From contig NZ_VISR01000015.1 of NCBI RefSeq assembly GCF_007827595.1, positions 1-64,000 on the forward strand: a stretch of 64,000 bases of DNA, written 5' to 3'. This stretch comes from Streptomyces sp. BK340 (GTDB taxonomy: Bacteria; Actinomycetota; Actinomycetes; Streptomycetales; Streptomycetaceae). Made by a program: the position numbers and the translations under genes. Positions 7,582 through 16,828 of this stretch are shown in pieces; position 1 is the first letter of the stretch; every line of letters starts with the position of its first letter. The notes below the pieces were generated by a model. It saw only the letters and a list, made by a program, of their open reading frames with translations, was not told where the DNA came from and searched no databases.

Positions 7582-9414
7582 ATGAGTGCCAGGAGAAATC
7601 GTCGTCGTTCCAATGCATCACTGAATGGACGCGAAATGGGCGATGCAAAGCACACCGTCCCCCGGCTTTTCGAGGCCGTCGCCGCCGAGGCGGGGGACGA
7701 CACCGCCATCCTGTTCGAGGGCAAGGCCGTCGGCTACACGGCTCTCAACTCCGCGGCCAACCGGCTGGCACGGTACCTGATCGCCCGCGGCGTGGGACCG
7801 GACTCGGTGGTCGCCGTCTCCGTGCCCCGGTCCGCCGAACTGGTCACGGTGCTCCTTGCGGTACTCAAGGCGGGCGGTGCCTACCTCGCCCTCGACCCGG
7901 CGTATCCGGTGGAGCGGCTGGCGCACATGGTGGCCGACGCGCGGCCGGTGCTGCTGATCCGCGCGGCGGAGCACACCGGACTCGCGCAGCCGGACGGGGG
8001 CGTGCCGGAGGTCGTCCTCGACGACCCCGCGTTCCGCGCGCAGTGCGAGGCGCACGCCGACCACGACGTGTCCGACCGGGAGCGCCTCGCCGAGCTGCGC
8101 GCCGAGCATCTGATGTACGTCGTCTACACCTCGGGGTCGACGGGCCGGCCCAAGGGCGTCGCGGTGACGCACCGTGGCGTCGCCGGCCTGGTGGCGAGCC
8201 AGGCCGAGCAGATCGGGGCGGGCCCGGGCGACCGGGTCCTGCAGTGGGCGTCGATCAGCTTCGACGCGGCCTTCTGGGACATCTCGCTGGCCCTGCTGTC
8301 CGGTGCGACGCTCGTGATGGCGCCGGCCGAGGACCTGCTGCCCGGCCAGCCGCTGCGGGACACGATGACCGAGAACAAGGTCACGCACGCCACGCTGCCC
8401 CCGGTGGCGCTCAGCGTCACCGAGGCGGACGGCGTCCTGCCCGGCGGGACGCTCGTCTCCACCGGTGACGCCCTCTCCCCGTCCCTCGTGCGGACCTGGG
8501 CCGAGGGCAGGTCCCTGCTCAACGGCTACGGCCCCACCGAGGTGACCGTCGGCATCTCCATCGGGCGGATCACCGGGCCCGACGACATCAGCATCGGCCG
8601 GACGTTCCCCGGCAGCACCGTGCACATCCTCGACGAGCGGCTGGCCGGGGCCGGTCCGGGCGACGAGGGCGAGCTGTACCTGGCGGGGCCGGGGCTGGCA
8701 CGCGGGTATCTGAACCAGGCCGGCCTGACCGCCGCGCGGTTCGTGGCCGACCCGGCCGGTCCGCCGGGCAGCCGGATGTACCGCTCGGGCGACCGGGGCT
8801 GGCGCCGCGCGGACGGAGAGCTGTTCTTCGCGGGCCGGGCGGACGACCAGGTGAAACTCCGTGGCTTCCGTATCGAACTGGGCGAGATCGAGACCCGGCT
8901 GGCCGCGCATCCCGCCGTCGACCTCGCCTGTGTCGTGGTGGAGGGCGATCTCGCGACCGCGCGGATCGTGGGCTACGTGACCACGTCGGCGGGTGCGGAG
9001 GCCACCGGCGCGGAGTTGCGGGAGTACGTGGCCAGGTCGCTGCCGGAGCACATGGTGCCGTACACCGTCATCGTCCTCGACCGCTTTCCCACCACGCCGA
9101 ACGGCAAGGTCGACCGCACGGCCCTCCGCGAGGCCGGCGCCAACCCTCCTGAACCGGAAACGGCGGCCTCCGCCGGCATGGACCTGTACGACCTCGTCAA
9201 GCAGATCCTCGCGGTCCCGGAGGCACGGCCCGACGACAACTTCTTCCAGCTCGGCGGGCATTCGGTCCTGGCCACGCTGCTGGCCCGGAGAATCCGCAAG
9301 GAGTTCGACGTCGTGATCCCGATGCGGACGATCTTCCAGGCCGCCACGCTGGAGGAACTGGCGGTTCTCGTGGAGGCGGCCGAAGGGCGGTCCGGCACGC
9401 ACCACGAGCCGTGA
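7582..9414 (+). CDS. Free-standing NRPS adenylation-carrier (A-PCP) didomain, aromatic amino acid
   Basis: A 610-residue didomain. The A domain spans about residues 25-520 (A3 YTSGSTGRPKGVAVTH, A5 NGYGPTE, A8 GRADDQVKLRGFRIELGEIE, A10 NGKVDR), and the carrier spans about 535-605 with DNFFQLGGHS, where Ser561 takes the phosphopantetheine. There is no condensation domain. Aligning to GrsA by eye gives the pocket code D-A-W-T-V-T-G-V-G-K, close to the GrsA Phe code but with Gly replacing Ala322. That reads as an aromatic residue, and Trp from context. Such didomains hold an amino acid for the P450 and are unloaded by the type II thioesterase. No MbtH-like partner gene was found in the window. 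The second in-frame ATG at 7636 is an alternative start. Confidence 0.88.
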   Translation: MSARRNRRRSNASLNGREMGDAKHTVPRLFEAVAAEAGDDTAILFEGKAVGYTALNSAANRLARYLIARGVGPDSVVAVSVPRSAELVTVLLAVLKAGGAYLALDPAYPVERLAHMVADARPVLLIRAAEHTGLAQPDGGVPEVVLDDPAFRAQCEAHADHDVSDRERLAELRAEHLMYVVYTSGSTGRPKGVAVTHRGVAGLVASQAEQIGAGPGDRVLQWASISFDAAFWDISLALLSGATLVMAPAEDLLPGQPLRDTMTENKVTHATLPPVALSVTEADGVLPGGTLVSTGDALSPSLVRTWAEGRSLLNGYGPTEVTVGISIGRITGPDDISIGRTFPGSTVHILDERLAGAGPGDEGELYLAGPGLARGYLNQAGLTAARFVADPAGPPGSRMYRSGDRGWRRADGELFFAGRADDQVKLRGFRIELGEIETRLAAHPAVDLACVVVEGDLATARIVGYVTTSAGAEATGAELREYVARSLPEHMVPYTVIVLDRFPTTPNGKVDRTALREAGANPPEPETAASAGMDLYDLVKQILAVPEARPDDNFFQLGGHSVLATLLARRIRKEFDVVIPMRTIFQAATLEELAVLVEAAEGRSGTHHEP

Positions 9415-9750
9415 GGTGCGCGTCGCCGGTCACGCCGGCCCGAGGACGCCGCGCGCGCCCGCACCACCTACGCCGTGGCGGGCGCCGACGGCCTGTTCGT
9501 CCACCGTGAGATCTCCGGTGACGGCGTCGGCCCGGCAGCCATGTTCGCTCTGCACACGTGCGTGATCTTCGATGCGGCCACCGGCACGGCCGCGAGCACT
9601 CCGACCCACCCTCGAACCCGGGCCGATCGGCACTTCCCGTTTCACCCAGCCACCCCTGCGGCGTCGAGAGATCACCACCGATTACGCTTCTCAAGCGCAA
9701 CGCGTGAACGGTTTTCGCGAGTGCATGCAGGGCAACGGGGAGGAACGGGG
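9415..9750. other. Intergenic region before the Rhs gene
   Basis: No convincing gene: the frames that stay open here lack ribosome-binding sites and family features. It presumably holds the end of the A-PCP transcript and the promoter of the toxin gene. The GGGGAGGAACGGGG just before 9751 is the Rhs ribosome-binding site. Confidence 0.6.
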
Positions 9751-12700
9751 ATGGGATACACGATCCCGGGCTGGCTGGACGACGTCCTGGACTTCATCGG
9801 GATCAAGTTCCCGAACGTGGACGAGGACGACTACCGCGAAATGGCCGACGCCATGCGGGACTTCGCCGACAAGTTCGAGGGCCACGGCGGCGACGCGCAC
9901 AAGGCGGTGTCCCGGATCCTGTCGTCCTCGCAGGGCTGGGCCGTCGACTCGATGGAGCAGCACTGGAACCAGGTCAAGGCGAGCCACCTCGAGAAACTCC
10001 CGGAACTTGCACGGCTGTTCGCCGATGCCTGTGACGTGCTCGCGGACATCATCTTCGGGATGAAGACCAAGGCCGAGATCGAACTGGCGGCAATGGCGGC
10101 CTCGGTGGGCGTCTCGGCCGGGCTCGCGGTCGTGACAGGCGGTCTGTCCGCGCTGATCGGCGCCGCCGAGGTCACGGCGATGCGCCAGGTGGTCAAGCGG
10201 ATCATCGACGAGGCCGTGGACCGGATCGTCGACGAGGTTCTGGCCAAGATCACCGAGCCGGTCAACGCCAAACTGGAGGCGATGGTCGAGGACATGGTGC
10301 TCGACCTGGTCGACGGGGCGTTCTCCATGCCGCCCGCCGCCGGCGGCAAGGGCGGCCACGGTGGACATGGCGGTCACAGCGGGATGCAGCTCGCCTCGGC
10401 CGGCGGTGGGACCGGGGGCGCCCAGAAGATCACCCAGATCGACCACGCCGAGTTCGAGGACGGCGCGGGCAAGGTCTCACGGCACGGCAGCGAGCTGCAT
10501 CTGGCATCGTCCTCGTCGCTGAACCGGGCCAGGGGGGCGTTCGGGCGGAGCAAGGGCCGCGATCCGTTCACCAAGGCCTTCGACAGCGTCCTGCACGGCG
10601 CGCTCAAGGGCTCGGAGAAGGCCCTGGGCAAGATAGCCAAGCACGTCACCGAGACTGTGCCGGACCGGGTGAAGGCCACCTCCCGGCTGCACAAGCACAA
10701 CGACATCGAGATCGGCCGGCGGGCCCACGGCATTCACGTCAACAAGGGGGACGCGGGCGCCGGTTCGGGCCACGGCGGCGGTCCCGCATCCGGCCGCAAG
10801 CCCGACGACGGCCTCAAGATCGACTCTTCGAAACTGTCCCAGCAGGCCCGCGAGCTGGAGGCCAAGGAGACGTGCGGCGACCCGATCGACATGGCCAGCG
10901 GCCAGATGATCCTCGCCCAGACCGATGTGGAACTGCCCGGTGTACTGCCGCTGGTGCTGCGCCGCACCCATCTGTCCGGCTATGACGCGGGACGCTCCTT
11001 CGGGCCGTCGTGGGCCGCGACGCTGGACGAACGCCTGGAGAAGGACGAGGCGTTGGGCGGATACTGGTGGTATCGCGCGGACGGCTCCGCGCTCGCCTAT
11101 CCGCGCCTGCCCGACCTGCCCGGCGACCGGGTCGGCCCGGCCGAGGGCGTACGGCTGCCGCTCACCTATGTCACGCACGGCAGCAGCTACGTCCTGACGG
11201 TGCAGGACCCGCACAGCGGTCTCGTACGTCACTTCGAACCCGCCGCCTCGGCCGACCACGTGTGGTGGCTGGTCGGCCTCGAGGACCGCAACGGCAACTC
11301 CGTCACCGTGGAACGGGGCGAGGACGACGTCCCGCTCACCGTCACCCACGGCGGCGGCTACCGGGTCCGGGTCGACTCCGACCCCGAACGGGGCCTGGTC
11401 ACCGGGCTGTCGGTACTCACGGACAAGGAGCCGGCACAGATACGTTCCTTCCGTTACGACGACGCCGGTGACCTGACCGAGGTGCGCAACGCCGTCGACG
11501 CCACGACGCACTTCACCTACGACAGCGCCCACCGTGTCACCGGCTGGCGGGACTCCAACGGCACCGAGTTCACCTACACCTACGACGCCGCCGGCCGGGT
11601 GATCGAGACCCGCGGCACCGACGGCATCCTCAACTCCCGCATAGCGTACGGAGATCCGCAGCAGGACGGCACCAGTACCGTCACGTACACCGACTCCCTC
11701 GGACACGCCACGGCCTACGTCGCCAACCGCCACGGCCAGATCATCGCCATCACCGATCCGCTCGGGCACACCACCACCCAGCAGTGGGACCGGCACGACC
11801 ACCTGCTGTCCCACACCGATCCGCTCGGCCGCACCACCCGCTGGGACTGGGACGCGGACGGCAACCTGACCTCCGTCACCGCCCCCGACGGGACCGTCAC
11901 CCGCATCGCCTACAACGCCCTGCGGCTGCCGGTCACCCTCACCGGCCCGGACGGCACCGTGACCCGCCAGGAGTACGACGCACGGGGCAACCGGACGAGG
12001 GTCGTCGGTCCGGACGGCGCCACCCACCACTTCGCCCACCACCCCACCGGCGCGGTGCGGAGCGTCACCGACCCGCTCGGAGCGGTCCTTCGGCTGGAGG
12101 CCGACGCGGCCGGGCTGCCGGTCGCCGTGGAGGACGCCCGCGGCGCCCGCACCGTGGTCCGCCGGGACACCTTCGGGCAACCGCTCGAACTGACCGACGC
12201 GCTCGGCCGGTCCAGCCGGTTCGTGTGGGACGCCGAGGGCCGGCTCCGCACCCGCACCGGCCCGGACGGCAGCAGCGAGACCTGGGAGTGGGACGGCGAG
12301 GGCAACTGCGTCCGCCACACCGACCAGCTCGGCGGCGTCACCACCAGTACCTTCGGCCCCTTCGACCTGCTCACCGCACGGACGACACCGGACGGCCGCA
12401 CGCACACCTTCGTCCACGACACCGAGCAGCGCCTCGTCCAGGTTGCCGACCCGACCGGACTGACGTGGACCTACGAGTTCGACCCGCTCGGCCGTGTGGT
12501 CGCCGAGACCGACTTCGACGGCCGCACCAGCCGCTGTGCCTACGACCCGGCCGGCCGGCTGGTCAAACGCACCAACGCGGCCGGACAGGACATCGGCTTC
12601 GAGTTCGACGAGAACGGCCGGCTCACCGCGAAAACGGTCGGGAGCACCCGCACCACGTTCTCCTACGACGTCGCGTCCCGCCTGACAGCAGCAGAAAGCC

Positions 12701-14478
12701 CGCAGAGCGCGCTGGAGTTCACCTACGACGTGGCGGGGCGCCTGCTCACCCAGACCGCGGACGGCGCCACCCTCCGCCTCGGCTACGACGTGGCCGGCAG
12801 GCGTGTCTCACGCACCACGCCCACCGGCGCGCGCACCGAGCTGGGCTGGGACGAGGTGGGCAACCGCACCGCCCTCACCGTCGACGGCCGGCACACCCTC
12901 GCCTTCGGCCACGACCTCCTCGGCCGCGAGACCGAACGCACCGTGGGCGACAGCCTGCGTCTCACCTCGGACTGGGACGCGGCGGGCCGCCTCACGCAGC
13001 AGAACCTGAGCACCCGCCCGGGCCGCCGGATCCGCGCCCGCAAGTACACCTACCGCGCCGACGACCACCTCACCGCCGTGCACGAAGAGGTCACCGGCCG
13101 CGGCACCACCTACGTCCTCGACCCCGTCGGCCGCCCGCTGCACGCCACGGGACCCGCCGGACCGGAGAGTTACGCCTACGACGCGTCGGGCAACCAGCTC
13201 ACCGCCGAATGGCCGGACCGCGCCGCCGACCCCGCGGCCCGCGGGGAGCGCGAGTACACCGGCACCCGCGTCATCCGCGCCGGACACACCGGCTACCGCT
13301 ACGACGACGCCGGACGCCTCGTCGAACGCGTCAAGAAGCGTCTGTCCCGCAAACCCGACGTGTGGCACTACGTCTGGGACGCCGAGAACCGCCTCACCTC
13401 CTGCACCACCCCCGACGGCGCCACCTGGCACTACCGGTACGACCCACTGGGCCGCCGCACCGCCAAGTTCCGCCTGGACGAGGCCGGTTCGGTCATCGAC
13501 GAGACCCGCTTCACCTGGGACGGCACCCGCCTGGCCGAACAGACGACGCCCGCCACCGACACCACGCTCACCTGGGACCACGACGGCTTCCGGCCCCTCG
13601 TCCAGTACGAGCGCAAACCGCTGTCCGACGACGAGGTCGACTCCCGCTTCTTCGCCGTCGTCTCGGACCTCGTCGGCACCCCGACCGAACTCGTCGACGA
13701 GACCGGCACGATCGCCTGGCGCACCCGCGCGACGGTCTGGGGCACCACGGCCGTCAACCCGGACGCCACCGCCCACACACCCCTGCGCCAGCCCGGCCAG
13801 TACGCCGATCCCGAGACGGGCCTCCACTACAACTACTTCCGGCACTACGACCCGGAGACCGCCCGGTACGTCACACCCGACCCACTGGGCCTGATGCCGG
13901 CACCCAACCCGGTCGCCTACGTCGTCAACCCGCTGGACCTCTACGACCCGGTGGGCCTGGCGCCGTGCCGCAAGGACCACTACGAGTGGACCCAGGGCAG
14001 CAACGGGCGGGGCGGCAGCGTCCGGTACAAGCCGCTGGACCACCTCGGCCGGCCCACCGGTGTCTCGGCGTGCATACGGCCGGAGATGCTCGATTCAGGC
14101 ACCGAGGCGGGCAAGTCCAAGCCGCCCGGCTGGCGCGGCCACGGGACCGCGTTCAACGAGGCCCGGGGCCATCTTCTCGCCAACCGTCTCGGCGGCGCGG
14201 GCGTGAAGCACAACGCCAAGCACAACCTGGTGACCCAGACCCAGGACCCCACCAACTCCCCGTACCAGCGCGACCTGATCGAGGAGCAGATCTACCGGGC
14301 CGTCGACGACAAGAAGGAGGTCGTCCAGTACGACATCACTCCGATCTACGAGGGGACGAATCCCATACCCGTCCGCCTCGAGTACGCCGCGTACGGCAAC
14401 AAGGGATTCGAGCTGACCGGCTGGCTCGACAACCCGGCGGCCGGGGTGCGCACTGCCGTGCCCGGTTGGAAACCCTGA
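9751..14478 (+). CDS. Rhs-repeat polymorphic toxin with nuclease C-terminus
   Basis: A 1575-residue protein. The N-terminal ~190 residues are helical, acidic and WXG100/ESX-like, with a small hydrophobic stretch near residues 115-140, then a Gly/His-rich linker near 195-210. A DUF6531-type segment begins with CGDPIDMASGQM near residue 375. Many YD/RHS repeats (e.g. YDAAGRVIE, FDPLGRVVAE) run from about 560 to 1280. The Rhs core (LHYNYFRHYDPETARYVTPDP) lies near 1355-1375. The variable tip, about 1400-1575, contains RGHLLANRLGG and a downstream NLV, the signature of DNA/RNA non-specific endonucleases. The repeats form a cage around the toxin and the core is the cleavage site. The N-terminus suggests type VII-like export. 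Start chosen for GGAGGAACGGGG immediately upstream. A contact-dependent toxin is the likely role. Confidence 0.88.
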   Translation: MGYTIPGWLDDVLDFIGIKFPNVDEDDYREMADAMRDFADKFEGHGGDAHKAVSRILSSSQGWAVDSMEQHWNQVKASHLEKLPELARLFADACDVLADIIFGMKTKAEIELAAMAASVGVSAGLAVVTGGLSALIGAAEVTAMRQVVKRIIDEAVDRIVDEVLAKITEPVNAKLEAMVEDMVLDLVDGAFSMPPAAGGKGGHGGHGGHSGMQLASAGGGTGGAQKITQIDHAEFEDGAGKVSRHGSELHLASSSSLNRARGAFGRSKGRDPFTKAFDSVLHGALKGSEKALGKIAKHVTETVPDRVKATSRLHKHNDIEIGRRAHGIHVNKGDAGAGSGHGGGPASGRKPDDGLKIDSSKLSQQARELEAKETCGDPIDMASGQMILAQTDVELPGVLPLVLRRTHLSGYDAGRSFGPSWAATLDERLEKDEALGGYWWYRADGSALAYPRLPDLPGDRVGPAEGVRLPLTYVTHGSSYVLTVQDPHSGLVRHFEPAASADHVWWLVGLEDRNGNSVTVERGEDDVPLTVTHGGGYRVRVDSDPERGLVTGLSVLTDKEPAQIRSFRYDDAGDLTEVRNAVDATTHFTYDSAHRVTGWRDSNGTEFTYTYDAAGRVIETRGTDGILNSRIAYGDPQQDGTSTVTYTDSLGHATAYVANRHGQIIAITDPLGHTTTQQWDRHDHLLSHTDPLGRTTRWDWDADGNLTSVTAPDGTVTRIAYNALRLPVTLTGPDGTVTRQEYDARGNRTRVVGPDGATHHFAHHPTGAVRSVTDPLGAVLRLEADAAGLPVAVEDARGARTVVRRDTFGQPLELTDALGRSSRFVWDAEGRLRTRTGPDGSSETWEWDGEGNCVRHTDQLGGVTTSTFGPFDLLTARTTPDGRTHTFVHDTEQRLVQVADPTGLTWTYEFDPLGRVVAETDFDGRTSRCAYDPAGRLVKRTNAAGQDIGFEFDENGRLTAKTVGSTRTTFSYDVASRLTAAESPQSALEFTYDVAGRLLTQTADGATLRLGYDVAGRRVSRTTPTGARTELGWDEVGNRTALTVDGRHTLAFGHDLLGRETERTVGDSLRLTSDWDAAGRLTQQNLSTRPGRRIRARKYTYRADDHLTAVHEEVTGRGTTYVLDPVGRPLHATGPAGPESYAYDASGNQLTAEWPDRAADPAARGEREYTGTRVIRAGHTGYRYDDAGRLVERVKKRLSRKPDVWHYVWDAENRLTSCTTPDGATWHYRYDPLGRRTAKFRLDEAGSVIDETRFTWDGTRLAEQTTPATDTTLTWDHDGFRPLVQYERKPLSDDEVDSRFFAVVSDLVGTPTELVDETGTIAWRTRATVWGTTAVNPDATAHTPLRQPGQYADPETGLHYNYFRHYDPETARYVTPDPLGLMPAPNPVAYVVNPLDLYDPVGLAPCRKDHYEWTQGSNGRGGSVRYKPLDHLGRPTGVSACIRPEMLDSGTEAGKSKPPGWRGHGTAFNEARGHLLANRLGGAGVKHNAKHNLVTQTQDPTNSPYQRDLIEEQIYRAVDDKKEVVQYDITPIYEGTNPIPVRLEYAAYGNKGFELTGWLDNPAAGVRTAVPGWKP

Positions 14479-14556
14479 CTGTGTAGAGTCCACGTCCGGT
14501 CCTCGGCACCGCACCCCCGTCCTGTCCCGCCCCCCGGCCCCTGGGAGTCCTGGCTC

Positions 14557-15552
14557 ATGCCGCGTACCACCCCGCCCCGCCCCGTCGACGTAGAAGCAGC
14601 CTTCCCCGAACTGGGCGGTATGCGCCGGGGCGCCACACGGTTGCACCCGCGGCACGGCATCCCCACCGCTCAGGACAGCTCGGTCGGCGGCCCGTTTCTG
14701 TGGCCCGCCGACGAGCCCTGGCCGGTCTGCACGATCCCCCACAAGCGGGGAAGCGGCTACCGCTACACCGATGTGATCCGCAAGCGAGAGATCCTGGCAG
14801 CGGCCGGGCGGCGCGAACCGAACCCCGGACCCACCGCCGAAGAGATCGAGATCATCGACGGATTCAAACGAGGCCGGCACGCACCGCACCTCGCCGACAC
14901 GGACCCCATTCCGATGCTCGCCGTGGCCCAGCTCTACCGCCGCGACGTCCCCGACCTGCCCTGGGCCGGGGAGGACGACCTGCTCCAGGTGTTCTGGTGC
15001 GGCTTCGAACGGCACGGCGACACCCGCCACGACCTCCATGTGCAGCTACGTCGGCACCGCTCCACGGACATCACCGCGCCTCTCGCCGAACAGCCGGCAC
15101 CGGAGGTCGTCGGCCGCGAAGAACTCATCCCCTCCCCCTGCGTACTGCATCCCGAGGAGATCGTCGAACACCCCTACCTCGAGACCCTGCCCCCGGATCT
15201 GCAGGCTCGCATCGACGCATGGGAAGGCCCGGAGGACGGCGAAGGCCCGCAGTACATCTACGACTTGTCCACGGCCCCCGGCTGGAAGACCGGCGGATAC
15301 ATCGCCTGGAACCTCACCGGACCGCGACCTCTGCCCTGCGCCACCTGCGGCACGGAACTCGCCCCGCTCCTGACAGCTGACCGACGCGAATGGGACCCCG
15401 CCACCACGAGCTGGATCCCGTACGAGGACCAGCAGGACGCCGGTGTCAGGGGCGCCAACGTTCCGACCCGCGTGTCACCGGGCCACGGCCGCCTGACCAT
15501 CGCGGTATGCCCCCGCGACCCGCACCATCCGCTCGGCCTCGTCAGCCAGTGA
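14557..15552 (+). CDS. Putative immunity protein, DUF1963/YwqG-like
   Basis: A 331-residue soluble protein without signal peptide or membrane segments. The segment SSVGGPFLWPADEPWPVC near residue 40 resembles the start of YwqG/DUF1963 proteins, and a late CATCGTEL pair of cysteines could bind metal. It starts 78 bases after the toxin stop, with GGAG 11 bases before the ATG. A gene directly behind an Rhs toxin tip is normally its cognate immunity protein, and SUFU/YwqG-type folds are known among such immunity proteins. The function is inferred from position and a partial match; I see no motif that proves it. Confidence 0.6.
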   Translation: MPRTTPPRPVDVEAAFPELGGMRRGATRLHPRHGIPTAQDSSVGGPFLWPADEPWPVCTIPHKRGSGYRYTDVIRKREILAAAGRREPNPGPTAEEIEIIDGFKRGRHAPHLADTDPIPMLAVAQLYRRDVPDLPWAGEDDLLQVFWCGFERHGDTRHDLHVQLRRHRSTDITAPLAEQPAPEVVGREELIPSPCVLHPEEIVEHPYLETLPPDLQARIDAWEGPEDGEGPQYIYDLSTAPGWKTGGYIAWNLTGPRPLPCATCGTELAPLLTADRREWDPATTSWIPYEDQQDAGVRGANVPTRVSPGHGRLTIAVCPRDPHHPLGLVSQ

Positions 15553-15574
15553 ACAGCCAGGCACAGGGCCCTCA

Positions 15575-16215
15575 GTCGTCGGCAGTGGTGGACGTACGCC
15601 GCCGGGAGCTCGGGGCCGCTGCCCGGAATCGACGCGATCTCCTCCGTCGGCGGGGTGAATTCCTGAATGATGATTCTGGTCATAATCTCTGGACAGGCCT
15701 TGACCGTGTCCTTGTAGGACCGCGCTTCGCCGGCACCGGCCGGCTCTTCGGTTTGCGGCCGTCGTGGATCCACTTGTGGTAGTCCGTCCGGTAGGCGGCC
15801 GCGTCGATCGGCTGCCTGTTCGGCACCTGGCAGTTGACGAGGTGGACATGCATCGGGCGGGCGTCGTGGTGGGGATCGATGTAATCCCAGATCTCGGACG
15901 AGCCCTCCTTGATGAAGTCTCCATGAACGACTGCAGCGGCATGCCGTCGGACTGCCCGTTGCGAATGGCGTCGATCACGAACTGGAACAGATGGGTGGTC
16001 GGCAGCTCGTTGCGGTATTCGACTACCGTCGGGTGATCCCTGGTCACACTGAAGGCCGGCCCCAGGCAGCCCATGCCGATCGGCTTGTGAGGATCGTGCG
16101 GGTTCGTGGCCCGATAACCCCACACGGTTGCCGGCCCGATATCCCGGTGGAAGCGCCGCGATCCCTGCCGCATCGTGATCTCGTAGCAGTCGGCACCCGG
16201 CCTCCCGGACACGCC
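15575..16215 (-). pseudogene. Decayed multicopper oxidase
   Basis: Pieces of a multicopper oxidase (bilirubin-oxidase/CotA/phenoxazinone-synthase type) lie in three - strand frames. From about 16212 to 15912 comes an N-terminal cupredoxin start: CYEITMRQGSRRFHRDIG, ATVWGY, and VEYRNELPTTHLF. From about 15918 to 15760 another frame gives EGSSEIWDYIDPHHDARPMH, then HLVNCQVPNRQPID, the copper-binding HPMHxHL region. From about 15722 to 15578 a third frame gives SYKDTVKACPEIMTRI and YVHHCRR, the damaged final copper motif (YxWHCHxxEHE in intact enzymes). Roughly 300 middle residues, including the second cupredoxin domain, are missing. With one large deletion and at least two frameshifts it cannot make a working enzyme. 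Confidence 0.75.
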
Positions 16216-16828
16216 GACCCGTGAGCCGCCGCATATACAAGGCTGGTTCGGAACATTGCCACAGCGCGCCGTTCCGATCCGGGAAAGCCACTCGACGAGC
16301 CGACCCCAGCAACAATTCGACAGGCATCTGAATTGTAAAATGAATCATTCGGAACGGGAACCCGATCATTGCCGCCGGTGACTCGGATGCGGCGGCGCAC
16401 GCCCAGTGATCCGGCGAGTTCATCAGCGCCTGGGTCGGTATCACGGCGCGCACCGGACCCTGACGTGGTTGCACTCGTTCTTGATCACGACGCCGCATCC
16501 CGAAACGATCAAGTCGTGCGCCCCGCTCGCCGAACCGGGTGCAACAGGAGTCCCACCGCAGCCAGTTGATCACCGTCGCACGGAAGCCGCACCGAGCCCG
16601 TCGATCCGCCGGAGCGCGCGGTGGCGAGAAAGCACCTACAGGCGGTCACCGGCCGGTGGGGCCGGCCACACAGGTTGAGCACAAATTACATACATCCCTC
16701 TCTTCATACTGGCCCCGATGGTCTAGATTGACCGTGCTTCAGCTGTTCGAACACGAGGCGACCGATAATGATCTATAGGTCCGGCGCTGCGGAAAGTCAG
16801 CAGTCGCGTCCCGGCGCCGGACGTGGGG
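16216..16828. other. Gene-poor relic region before the polysaccharide locus
   Basis: No intact gene. The - strand frames from 16573 downward read into the oxidase relic but have no recognisable family. The stretch 16676-16780 is clearly more AT-rich than its surroundings and probably carries the promoter of the + strand polysaccharide operon; a TTGACC near 16727 is a weak -35 candidate without a well-spaced -10. An 8-bp dyad (TCCGGCGC at 16780-16787, GCGCCGGA at 16814-16821) closes the region. Confidence 0.5.

Noticed and set aside
148..9414. 3-Hydroxyquinaldate rather than quinoxaline-carboxylate as cassette product
   Set aside because: Not excluded, but there is no aminotransferase in the cassette and the IPMDH-like gene favours the quinoxaline route.
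9475..9750. 92-residue extension of the Rhs protein
   Set aside because: No ribosome-binding site and low-complexity composition; GGGGAGGAACGGGG directly precedes 9751.
10477..14043. Long - strand frames opposite the Rhs gene
   Set aside because: Mirror of the YD repeats; Val/Gly/Arg-rich without any known domain.
15575..16215. Reading the oxidase relic as a phenoxazinone synthase of an actinomycin pathway
   Set aside because: The fragments are too short to assign a subfamily, and no actinomycin NRPS or methylhydroxyanthranilate genes are present.
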